Positions 1 through 6,869 of a stretch of 34,263 bases of DNA are shown piece after piece (positions within the stretch are counted from its first letter, which is position 1; every line of letters starts with the position of its first letter). Made by a program: the position numbers and the translations under genes. Location: contig CALHVP010000135.1 of assembly GCA_938038975.1 (NCBI GenBank), forward strand, positions 1 to 34,263, written 5' to 3'. The notes below the pieces were generated by a model that did not search any database, was not told the DNA's origin, and saw only the letters and a list, made by a program, of their open reading frames with translations. This stretch comes from an uncultured Maribacter sp. (GTDB lineage: Bacteria; Bacteroidota; Bacteroidia; Flavobacteriales; Flavobacteriaceae).

Positions 1-1
1 T

Positions 2-196
2 GCTATTCTTATAAATGATACAGAAGAGAGTTCTACAGCATGGGATATCTGTATGGCACTAAAGGAAAACGGTCTTTTGGCTAAGCCTACTCATGGTAAT
101 ATTATACGATTTGCTCCTCCTTTGGTAATGACTAGAGAGCAGCTATTAGAATGTGTTGCCATTATTAAAACAACATTACTAAGTTTTAAAAAATAG
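2..196 (+). CDS. rocD: Ornithine aminotransferase, C-terminal fragment
   Basis: The first 196 bases carry the last 64 codons of an open frame that enters from outside the window and stops with TAG. The visible protein ends with AKPTHGNIIRFAPPLV, the substrate-domain signature of class III PLP-dependent ornithine delta-aminotransferases (L-ornithine + 2-oxoglutarate to glutamate semialdehyde + glutamate, cytoplasmic). The arginine in IIRFAPPL belongs to the conserved C-terminal domain. The PLP lysine lies upstream of the window. Acetylornithine aminotransferase is the alternative, but the AKPTHG segment favours RocD. A strong hairpin terminator follows 17 bases after the stop, so this is the end of its transcript. 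Confidence 0.85.
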   Translation, partial: AILINDTEESSTAWDICMALKENGLLAKPTHGNIIRFAPPLVMTREQLLECVAIIKTTLLSFKK

Positions 197-213
197 TCAA
201 CCTTTTTAAATAT

Positions 214-251
214 AAAAAGTCCCGTTTCATTTGTTTGAAACGGGACTTTTT
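214..251. terminator. Intrinsic terminator downstream of rocD
   Basis: Perfect 16-bp inverted repeat (214-229 with 236-251) around a 6-base loop. The core is GTCCCGTTTC/GAAACGGGAC, flanked by an A run on the left and a T run on the right. Because both flanks are A/T tracts, it can stop transcription from rocD on the plus strand and from the CCC-protein operon arriving on the minus strand. Confidence 0.9.
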
Positions 252-255
252 TAAT

Positions 256-296
256 CCCTCATTGAGGGTTTAATTCCCTTAGGCTCGCCTCCTAAG
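256..296. repeat. Two adjacent small hairpins in the intergenic region
   Basis: CCCTC-ATT-GAGGG (256-268), with nearly complementary TTAAT/TTTAA flanks, is followed by CTTAGG-(7 bases)-CCTAAG (278-296). Neither has a T run immediately 3' on the minus strand. They lie between the end of the CCC operon and the rocD terminator. They may act as 3'-end stabilising structures or weak terminators; the role is not known. Confidence 0.4.
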
Positions 297-359
297 ATAT
301 TAAGTATTTTTAGACACATACTTCGTACCCTTGGATTGAGGTTTTTGATTTATAAATAG

Positions 360-671
360 TTACTGAAAACCTCCCTCAGAAGCCGCGGCAAAAAGGAAAG
401 CCCCTATAGCACCAATATAGATAATACCAAAAATGAGATACAGGGCGGCTATCGCTAAACCTATATAGGATAGTATACGTCCTGTTTTTACATTTTCAAA
501 TCCACTGTAATTTGTGCTATCCAATTCGTATAGTCTTTCTGCTTTTTTAGCACTACTGAGGCCAATAAAACTAAATACCGCACCGAAAGGACCGCAACAT
601 AAAACGGTTAATACAATAGATAATATCCCAAATGTTAAGGCATTGCTAGCGCCTGGTAGTGGTTGATTCAT
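360..671 (-). CDS. Small CCC-motif (CD225/dispanin-like) membrane protein
   Basis: 103 residues with two hydrophobic segments (about 10-38 and 65-95) separated by a polar loop. The first segment carries a cysteine pair (LCCGPFG) where its neighbour has three cysteines. The order of hydrophobic CC segment, short polar loop with an LY...Y stretch, Lys/Thr-rich turn and second helix matches the flavobacterial CCC-motif membrane proteins and resembles the CD225/dispanin (IFITM-like) architecture. It is last in a three-gene minus-strand operon, starting 6 bases after the stop of the preceding paralogue. Membrane location is secure; function is unknown. It could also be grouped with DUF4190-like proteins. 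Confidence 0.7.
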   Translation of the reverse strand: MNQPLPGASNALTFGILSIVLTVLCCGPFGAVFSFIGLSSAKKAERLYELDSTNYSGFENVKTGRILSYIGLAIAALYLIFGIIYIGAIGAFLFAAASEGGFQ

Positions 672-677
672 CTATTT

Positions 678-1016
678 TTATTCTGTAGGTATACCAAATT
701 GCTCTAGCATTTCTTGGTTTTGTTCCATGTAAGCATCCCATCCACCCATTGACATTATAGAGTAGATACTCCAAAGTAATGTTATAACGCCAATTACTAA
801 GCCAATTATAGCTATTGTTTTGACTGTTTTTAAGCTATTTCCATTAGAATAATCTTCTGGATTTTCACTGTACAGTTTAGTGTCTTTATTTACTAAGAAC
901 AAAGCAATTCCAGAAAGTAATATTCCTCCAATTCCTACGCTGAAGCAGCAGCATAAAAACGAAACAATACTTAGGACCATTGCTATTGTAACATTAGGTA
1001 ATTTTTGTTGTTCCAT
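678..1016 (-). CDS. CCC-motif (CD225/dispanin-like) membrane protein
   Basis: 112 residues with two membrane segments (about 10-40 and 65-92). A run of three cysteines (FLCCCF) lies in the first, followed by a glycine-rich stretch (VGIGG) and a polar loop containing LYSENPEDYS. It is a diverged paralogue of the downstream protein: same length, same helix-loop-helix plan and similar LY...Y loop. The C-terminus adds a short acidic, amphipathic tail after the second helix. It lies between a DUF2752 gene (12-base gap) and its paralogue (6-base gap), so the three are very likely co-transcribed. Function unknown. The cysteines could be acylated, as in eukaryotic IFITM proteins, but nothing in the DNA shows this. 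Confidence 0.75.
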   Translation of the reverse strand: MEQQKLPNVTIAMVLSIVSFLCCCFSVGIGGILLSGIALFLVNKDTKLYSENPEDYSNGNSLKTVKTIAIIGLVIGVITLLWSIYSIMSMGGWDAYMEQNQEMLEQFGIPTE

Positions 1017-1028
1017 AATTTTAGTTGT

Positions 1029-1334
1029 TTAAATAAATTTTAAAATATAATTGATTAATATAAATGCTACGGTACTTATCATAAGTACATTGGTTATTCT
1101 ATTCGCTTGTTTAATCGTATAGTATTTGCTAATAATAAGAAAGCCAAATAAAAATAGCATAGGGTAAATAGCTGGGTACATTTCAAAAGCAGCTGAAAAC
1201 TCTCCTTTTAGAAGAAAAATAATAGCCCTTTGTATACCGCATCCGGGACAGTCAAAACCCCATAGCTTCTTTGTAAAGCAAGGAAGCATGTAGTTTTCTA
1301 TTCCTAAAAAAAAAGTAGTAATAAGGGTATGCAT
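1029..1334 (-). CDS. DUF2752 family membrane protein
   Basis: 101 residues. The DUF2752 hallmark FDCPGCGIQRA lies at about 27-37, followed by hydrophobic segments at about 52-72 and 80-100. In this family the CPxCGxxR motif sits at the membrane face of a small two- or three-helix protein; its biochemical role has not been established. It is first in the minus-strand operon with two CCC-motif membrane proteins, which suggests a joint envelope function. The ATG at 1334 is kept because the CPGCG motif is close to the N-terminus and only about 60 bases separate it from the divergent Smr gene. Confidence 0.8.
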   Translation of the reverse strand: MHTLITTFFLGIENYMLPCFTKKLWGFDCPGCGIQRAIIFLLKGEFSAAFEMYPAIYPMLFLFGFLIISKYYTIKQANRITNVLMISTVAFILINYILKFI

Positions 1335-1367
1335 TTTAGTTTAACGTTCAAAAACGAAAATTACTAC

Positions 1368-1375
1368 TATTTTTG
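1368..1375 (+). promoter_or_regulatory. Bacteroidota -7 box of the Smr gene
   Basis: TATTTTTG matches TAnnTTTG exactly. It ends 18 bases before the ATG at 1394. It overlaps the in-frame TTG at 1373, so that TTG is unlikely to be translated. No clear -33 TTG is seen at the expected spacing. Confidence 0.55.
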
Positions 1376-1393
1376 GGGAATCAAAATAAAATA

Positions 1394-1936
1394 ATGGCTG
1401 TTTTTAAAGTTGGTGATAAAGTAGAGGCTATAGATGACCTAATTAGTGGCATAGTTACGTCTATAATAGGGAATTCTATATCTGTGCTTTGTGATGATGG
1501 ATTTACGATTGATTTTGAAGTAAAGGAGCTTGTAGTCATTACCGGAAGTATTCAGGTAAGTAATTACGAGGTAGCTCAGGTTAAAAAAGAAAAAGAACTG
1601 CCCAAAAAGCGTAAGCCATTAAGCAGCAAGCCTAAAGAAAGAAATCTACCAAAAATGGAAGTGGATTTACATATTAATCAACTTATTAAAAATTCAAAAG
1701 GTCTTGGTAATTATGAAATGTTGAACTTACAATTAGAAACTGCAAAAAGACAATTGGAATTCGCTATGTCTAAGCGTATTCAAAAAGTAGTTTTTATTCA
1801 TGGGGTTGGTGAAGGCGTACTCAAGGAGGAACTGCGGTATTTATTTAATAAATACGATAATGTAAAGCACTACGATGCGGATTATCAAAAATATGGACTT
1901 GGTGCTACCGAAATTTATATATATCAAAATGTTTGA
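1394..1936 (+). CDS. Smr/MutS2-type domain protein
   Basis: 180 residues from the ATG at 1394. The N-terminal 50 or so residues form a small beta-rich module (FKVGDKVEAIDD onward), then a basic linker (KKEKELPKKRKP), then an Smr domain with the conserved DLHI motif and IHGVGEGVLKEELR. Smr domains bind or nick nucleic acids, and stand-alone bacterial Smr proteins are linked to DNA repair or to cleavage of mRNA at stalled ribosomes. The role of this one cannot be fixed from sequence. An earlier TTG at 1373 would add seven residues but lies inside the -7 box. The gene stands alone between a divergent operon and a convergent lipoprotein gene whose stop is only 7 bases away. Confidence 0.85.
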   Translation: MAVFKVGDKVEAIDDLISGIVTSIIGNSISVLCDDGFTIDFEVKELVVITGSIQVSNYEVAQVKKEKELPKKRKPLSSKPKERNLPKMEVDLHINQLIKNSKGLGNYEMLNLQLETAKRQLEFAMSKRIQKVVFIHGVGEGVLKEELRYLFNKYDNVKHYDADYQKYGLGATEIYIYQNV

Positions 1937-1943
1937 TATATTT

Positions 1944-2447
1944 TTATAATTGAGTAGTTACAGTACCAAATTCAGAAATTTGTAAATCGGTTATTCTACT
2001 TCCATCACTAGTGATAAAAGAAATTTCACTCAATTGTATTAAATGACTAAAGGTCTCAGCATCTGTAGTTGTAGTAGTTATGAAAACAGTGCCATCTTCT
2101 GCTGTAACTTCTTCTGTAACTGTAGGTGAAATAGGAGGCACGTCATCACAAAAATAATCCGAAGATACATCGTCGGTAAATATGCGGTATGTTAATTTTG
2201 TAGTTGAAGAAATTTCTTGTGCTATAATTTCTGTTGATACTTCATTTTTAAAGGTACCACTTGGTAATTCTAAAATAAGGGCCTCGTCTCCATTTATTTT
2301 AAAAAGAACGCTTTCTGTGCTGGTAGAAACTGCATCACAAGTTTGAGGGGTTTCTATACTGTCAAAATCAACTGCATCAATCGCTAGATCTCCATCGTCA
2401 CAGGAAAGGAAGATGCTTAATACTATTAGGCTAACTACATTTTTCAT
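1944..2447 (-). CDS. Small lipoprotein of unknown function
   Basis: 167 residues. A very short signal peptide ends in the lipobox FLSC (Cys16), directly followed by DDGD. Acidic residues right after the lipidated cysteine resemble the surface-export signal of flavobacterial lipoproteins, so an outer-leaflet position is possible. The rest is rich in Thr, Ser, Asp and Glu, has two further cysteines (in TPQTCDAV and DYFCDDV) that could form a disulfide, and is predicted from composition to be mostly beta. No family is recognised. It is divergent from the cysteine desulfurase gene. A sequence reading TAAATTTG on the minus strand (2459-2452) matches the -7 consensus but lies only 4 bases before the ATG, so it is probably not the promoter. 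Confidence 0.7.
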   Translation of the reverse strand: MKNVVSLIVLSIFLSCDDGDLAIDAVDFDSIETPQTCDAVSTSTESVLFKINGDEALILELPSGTFKNEVSTEIIAQEISSTTKLTYRIFTDDVSSDYFCDDVPPISPTVTEEVTAEDGTVFITTTTTDAETFSHLIQLSEISFITSDGSRITDLQISEFGTVTTQL

Positions 2448-2525
2448 AAATCAAATTTAGTGCAAAAATTAGATAAAGAAGTAGAGGTTTAAAATCATTA
2501 ACAAGTAATTTAACTTTATTTGGAT

Positions 2526-2533
2526 TATTTTTG
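2526..2533 (+). promoter_or_regulatory. Bacteroidota -7 box of the cysteine desulfurase gene
   Basis: TATTTTTG, an exact TAnnTTTG match, ends 27 bases before the ATG at 2561. It overlaps an upstream TTG and is only 1 base from the ATG at 2534, which favours the ATG at 2561 as the true start. Confidence 0.5.
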
Positions 2534-2560
2534 ATGTTATCAAAAAACAGTACACCAAGA

Positions 2561-3709
2561 ATGAAAAACGTATATCTGGACAATGCCGCGACAACTAAAG
2601 TTAGAGAAGAGGTCATACTTAGGATGCAAGATGCTTTAGCTAATTCTTATGGTAACCCTTCTTCTACACATAGTTTTGGAAGAACTGCAAAAACGGCTAT
2701 AGAAAGTGCCAGAAAAACGATTGCAAAGCAATTGAACGCTTTTCCCTCTGAAATTATTTTTACCTCAGGTGGAACCGAAGCGGATAATATGATTTTAAGA
2801 TGTGCTGTTCGTGATCTTGAGATTACTACTATTATTACAACTAAAATAGAGCACCATGCTGTTCTACACACGGTTGAAGAACTAAATGAAAAAGGATTAG
2901 TACATCTGCACTTTGTAGATTTAGACGCTGATGGGAATCCTAAAATGGATCATTTAAAGTCATTACTAACTGCCGATGATTCTAAAAAATTGGTTAGCAT
3001 CATGCATGTAAATAATGAGATTGGTAATAAGGTTGATATTCATGCCATTTCTGTGCTAGTGAAAGAACACGGTGCTTGGATACATTCGGATACGGTGCAA
3101 TCAATTGGACATTATCCTTGGGACGTAAAAGAAACACCAGTAGATTTTATGGCTGCAGCGGCTCATAAATTTCATGGACCTAAAGGAATTGGGTTCGCCT
3201 TTATTAGAAAAAATTCGGGTATGGGATGTATGATTTCTGGTGGTTCTCAGGAAAGAGGGTTTAGAGCGGGGACAGAATCCTTTCATAACATCGTTGGTTT
3301 AGAAGAAGCATTTATTTTAGCATATGAAAACCTAGAGGGGGAGCAACAATATGTAACCGATTTAAAAACTTATTTTATTGAAAAGGTAAAAAATGAAATC
3401 CCAGAAGCAAAGTTCAATGGTCTATCTGGCGATTTGCAAAGGAGTACATATACTTTAGTCAATGTTTGTTTACCTGTACAACCTGATAAAGCGTTAATGT
3501 TATTGTTTCATTTAGATATAAAAGGAATTGCCTGTTCCAAAGGGAGTGCTTGTCAATCTGGAAGTGACAAGGGCTCTCATGTGCTTTCAGAAGTTTTAAC
3601 GGAAGAAGATCAGAAAAAGCCATCATTGCGCTTCTCTTTTTCAATATATAATACAAAAGAAGAAATTGATTATACGATAGATGTTTTAAAGGAATTTACA
3701 ATGTCTTAG
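2561..3709 (+). CDS. Cysteine desulfurase (NifS/IscS family)
   Basis: 382 residues from the ATG at 2561. It is a PLP enzyme that takes sulfur from L-cysteine as a protein persulfide for Fe-S clusters and thio-modified cofactors or tRNA. Visible motifs are YLDNAATT at the N-terminus, SGGTEADN, EHHAV (the His that stacks on PLP), HSDTVQS, the PLP lysine K203 in AAHKFHGPKG, and catalytic C331 in GSACQSG. The short active-site loop fits class I (IscS/NifS). The frame can be read from 2531, but the added residues precede the conserved YLDNAATT and overlap the -7 box. There is no iscU, iscA or sufE beside it, so it is a stand-alone copy; which pathway it feeds is open. Confidence 0.92.
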   Translation: MKNVYLDNAATTKVREEVILRMQDALANSYGNPSSTHSFGRTAKTAIESARKTIAKQLNAFPSEIIFTSGGTEADNMILRCAVRDLEITTIITTKIEHHAVLHTVEELNEKGLVHLHFVDLDADGNPKMDHLKSLLTADDSKKLVSIMHVNNEIGNKVDIHAISVLVKEHGAWIHSDTVQSIGHYPWDVKETPVDFMAAAAHKFHGPKGIGFAFIRKNSGMGCMISGGSQERGFRAGTESFHNIVGLEEAFILAYENLEGEQQYVTDLKTYFIEKVKNEIPEAKFNGLSGDLQRSTYTLVNVCLPVQPDKALMLLFHLDIKGIACSKGSACQSGSDKGSHVLSEVLTEEDQKKPSLRFSFSIYNTKEEIDYTIDVLKEFTMS

Positions 3710-3735
3710 CCTATAGAATTTAGCTTAGTGTTGTA

Positions 3736-4389
3736 TTACTTGTTTTTACGGTCCTTTTTGCGTTCTCTCTCGTAAGGAAACTTCCTAATCGCAAGTTTCA
3801 TCATTCGATCAATCAAGTCGGTAGTGTTCTTACCTGTTTTCTTGTTAATTTGTTTTTCATATTTCCACAGGAGTTTTCCAGTAGTGCCATCGCTAATTTT
3901 AACTCCAATACGGCCATAGTTTGCGTTTCCAGAAAAGTAATCTGTAATACTAAAATCTGTAGAGACACCTTTTGATAACAATACATTTAAATCTAAAGTT
4001 CCGCTAATAACACCATCTACACCCAATATCTCACTAAGTTGTTTTATCGTATAAACATCAATATTTTTATAATCAATGCCCTTCTGCGCTAAAATTGCTT
4101 TTGTGTTTTTAGTATTCTGAAATTCTACTGGCAGTTTTTTCTTTTTACTTCTTTTGGAAAAATAAGTTTCAAAAGCATTCTGTACTGCATAGCCTTCTTT
4201 TTCCTCTAGAATTTTTAAATCTTCTGGTGTCATTTTGTTCTTTAAATCCAGATTTGCCAGAAATGGTAAAATCGCAAGGGTAGTATGGTTGTCGCTTAGT
4301 TCATCAAAATTTGGACTTTCGTATATGTTCTTTTGGGCATTAATGGTAAACGAGATGGAGAAAAGTAATAAAAATAAAATTTTATACAT
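3736..4389 (-). CDS. Secreted CsgG/LpoB-like fold protein of unknown function
   Basis: 217 residues with a cleavable signal peptide (about 1-18, ending INAQ) and a very basic C-terminus (RERKKDRKNK). The body has features of the fold shared by CsgG, LpoB and DUF799-type proteins: a first strand LAILPF, a helix (YTIKQLSEILGVDGVISGTLDL) leading into a core strand, and a closing GTTGKLLWKYE strand followed by a helix. Proteins of this fold include outer-membrane secretion pores and activators of peptidoglycan synthases. I see only weak, fold-level resemblance, so the function is open. It is last in a minus-strand operon, 9 bases after the TonB-dependent receptor and downstream of an M23 peptidase. 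Confidence 0.6.
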   Translation of the reverse strand: MYKILFLLLFSISFTINAQKNIYESPNFDELSDNHTTLAILPFLANLDLKNKMTPEDLKILEEKEGYAVQNAFETYFSKRSKKKKLPVEFQNTKNTKAILAQKGIDYKNIDVYTIKQLSEILGVDGVISGTLDLNVLLSKGVSTDFSITDYFSGNANYGRIGVKISDGTTGKLLWKYEKQINKKTGKNTTDLIDRMMKLAIRKFPYERERKKDRKNK

Positions 4390-4398
4390 AGTGTTCTT

Positions 4399-6864
4399 TT
4401 ATAGTCGCATTTGTAACCTTAGATTAAATACTCTAGAGGTTAGGAAATTGGGTACTGCAAATTGGTTCTTACTATCTACATCTCTAACCCAAGTATTAGT
4501 AATAGAATTTTGATTGTTAAAGAGATTAAAAATTTCAAACCCAATACTCAATTCTTTAAAGTTCTGTAGCCAGTGACCAGTGTTGTATGTTTTGTTCTTG
4601 TCTACAAAAATATATGAAATTCCTAAATCTGCACGTTTATAATCTCTTAATCTATTCTGAAAAATATATGGATCAGCATAGCTAGGAGATCCTCCAGGCA
4701 CTCCTGTACTGTAAACTAAGTTCAAATACATTTTTAAATCTGGAATGTTGGGAATATAGTCCTGAAATAGTATTGCCATTTTTACACGCTGGTCTGATGG
4801 TCTTGAAATATAACCACGATCGTTTCTATTTTCCTCTGTCTTTAAATACCCTAGGCTAATCCAAGATTCTGTACCTGGCACAAAAGCACCATTTAATCTC
4901 ATTTCTGCTCCATAAACGTAGGCAATAGCATCATTGGTAGCTGAATATCGTATTCTCACATCCTCTATAGTGTAAGGGTTTACGTTAGTTAGTTTTTTGT
5001 AATAGGCTTCGCTTATTAGCGTAAATGGGCGTTCCCAAAGTAAAAAACTATATTCATTACCTCCAACGATATGAATAGACTTTTGGGCTTTTACATTGGG
5101 TCTTATCGTACCTATGCTATCTCTTAATTCTCTGTAAAATGGAGGCTGGTGATAAACTCCTCCAGATAGACGAAAGAGCATATCTTTTTCCCAATTAGGT
5201 TTAATGGAGAATTGTGCTCTGGGACTCACTACAGTTTGGGATACCTTTTTCACATCCGTTCCACTAACTGTCCAGTGTTGTGAACGTATTCCTATGTTAT
5301 AATATACGTCATGATTTTTCCATTTGGTCTGTTTTCCAATCTGAAAAAATCCAGAAAATCGATTTGTTTTTACAAAATTGGTAGCATTAAGACTTTCAAA
5401 AGCTTCTAGAGGAGCATTGAAAGGTTCTTCTGGTTGGTTGTTTATAAAATCGGTCCGTGGAGGACGAATTGAAAAACCTGCAGAATCAATAAATTCTGAT
5501 TCTCTAAGTTGATCACGGATATCCTCATGAGTATACTTGAACCCCCATTCCAAGACCACATCTTTTTGTTTGTGAATTCCTCTATGCTTTATATTGAAAA
5601 TTAGTGCATCCAAATCGTTTCTAGTCCGATTAAATTGAGAGCCTATTCCTCTTGGGTTTACAATTTCTCCCAAATTTTCACTACCCAAATTAGCATCAAC
5701 CTCTCCAAGTTGGTATGCTGCATTTACATCAGAAGATTCTTCTTCTGTGGTATGGTAGAGTGATGTGATTAGTTTTAGTGTTGTATTGTCATTTAAGGTG
5801 TAATTGCCCTTAAGAGCACCCAAAGCAGTGGCATATCGGTTAATTTCTTTTCCTTCATAGAAGACGGTTAATGCCCTAGGGTCAGACAATGTCCCGAAAT
5901 TGGTTTGGCGGGTCAATGGTTCATTCACATAACTGTTAACAGAGAGGTTACCTAAAAAATTCAAATTAAATTTATTTGAAAAACGATAGGTTACATAACT
6001 TTGAGCATCTGTAAAGGCAGGATTAAAATTACTTTGAGTTTGTTGACTATTTACAAGTAAGGCATTATTCCTATAGCGCAGTCCACTTATACTACTTAAT
6101 TTATTGTTTTTAGAACGAGTTTCTACGGTTGCACTCGCTCCTAAAAAACTGAAATCACCTTGTACTGAAAAGGTGTTGGGTATTTTGTAAACAATATCTA
6201 ATACAGATGAAAGCTTGTCCCCATACTTTGCTTGGAAACCACCAGGCGAAAATTTTACATCTTGTACCATATTACTGTTTACAAAACTTAAACCTTCTTG
6301 TTGCCCAGACCGTATTAAAAACGGACGATACACTTCAATTTCATTCACATAAACTAAATTTTCATCAAAATTTCCACCTCTAACGGAGTATTGTGTACTA
6401 AGCTCATTATTGGAACTTACCCCTGGTAGCAGTTTAAGTATATTTTCTACCCCTGCGTTTGCTCCAGGAATTTTCTTTAACTGTTCTGTTTTTATAACGG
6501 TAATCCCAGTAACTTCTTTTCTTCCTCTTGGAGATACAGTTACACCAGCAACTTGAACAACGTTTACCAGTAGTACAGGGCTAAATTCAAAAGTTTCATT
6601 CGTGGATAGCAGTAGTTTTTCTAAAGTAAGATCTTTGTGGCCTAAATGAGAAAATACTATTTGAGTTTCTGTATCTGCTGTAATATTTAAAATATAAAAG
6701 CCGTTTAGGTCTGTTGATGTACCTAACTTACCTGCGAAGATGTTTACGTCTGCTAATGGTGTGCTATTTTCATCGAGGACAATTCCCGTAATGGTAGCGG
6801 TTTGCGCGTAGCTTGTAAACTGGCACAGTAGAAAAAGAGTAAAAAAGGCGTTGCAAAATTTCAA
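4399..6864 (-). CDS. TonB-dependent receptor with carboxypeptidase-regulatory-like domain
   Basis: 821 residues: an outer-membrane beta-barrel that imports a ligand using TonB-ExbBD energy. Order: signal peptide (1-20), CarboxypepD_reg-like beta-sandwich (about 23-105, with ITGIVLDENSTPLADVNI and TDLNGFY), then a plug domain with VRGGNFDENLVYVNEIEV and FSPGGFQAKYGDKLSSVLDI (about 115-230), then a barrel rich in aromatic strands ending RVFNLRLQMRL. The length is usual for the flavobacterial family. There is no SusD partner, iron-uptake gene or regulator beside it, so a SusC role is unlikely and the substrate is unknown. It sits 5 bases after the M23 peptidase and 9 bases before the CsgG/LpoB-like gene. 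That spacing indicates one operon. Confidence 0.9.
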   Translation of the reverse strand: MKFCNAFFTLFLLCQFTSYAQTATITGIVLDENSTPLADVNIFAGKLGTSTDLNGFYILNITADTETQIVFSHLGHKDLTLEKLLLSTNETFEFSPVLLVNVVQVAGVTVSPRGRKEVTGITVIKTEQLKKIPGANAGVENILKLLPGVSSNNELSTQYSVRGGNFDENLVYVNEIEVYRPFLIRSGQQEGLSFVNSNMVQDVKFSPGGFQAKYGDKLSSVLDIVYKIPNTFSVQGDFSFLGASATVETRSKNNKLSSISGLRYRNNALLVNSQQTQSNFNPAFTDAQSYVTYRFSNKFNLNFLGNLSVNSYVNEPLTRQTNFGTLSDPRALTVFYEGKEINRYATALGALKGNYTLNDNTTLKLITSLYHTTEEESSDVNAAYQLGEVDANLGSENLGEIVNPRGIGSQFNRTRNDLDALIFNIKHRGIHKQKDVVLEWGFKYTHEDIRDQLRESEFIDSAGFSIRPPRTDFINNQPEEPFNAPLEAFESLNATNFVKTNRFSGFFQIGKQTKWKNHDVYYNIGIRSQHWTVSGTDVKKVSQTVVSPRAQFSIKPNWEKDMLFRLSGGVYHQPPFYRELRDSIGTIRPNVKAQKSIHIVGGNEYSFLLWERPFTLISEAYYKKLTNVNPYTIEDVRIRYSATNDAIAYVYGAEMRLNGAFVPGTESWISLGYLKTEENRNDRGYISRPSDQRVKMAILFQDYIPNIPDLKMYLNLVYSTGVPGGSPSYADPYIFQNRLRDYKRADLGISYIFVDKNKTYNTGHWLQNFKELSIGFEIFNLFNNQNSITNTWVRDVDSKNQFAVPNFLTSRVFNLRLQMRL

Positions 6865-6869
6865 AAATT

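Noticed and set aside
1373-1393. TTG start adding seven residues to the Smr protein
   Set aside because: It lies inside the TATTTTTG promoter box, and a good ATG follows at 1394.
2431-2616. 61-residue minus-strand frame spanning the lipoprotein start and the cysteine desulfurase start
   Set aside because: It overlaps two well-supported genes and has no recognisable domain or plausible signal.
4399-6864. SusC of a polysaccharide utilisation locus
   Set aside because: No SusD gene, glycoside hydrolase or matching regulator lies beside it, so only a generic TonB-dependent receptor is supported.
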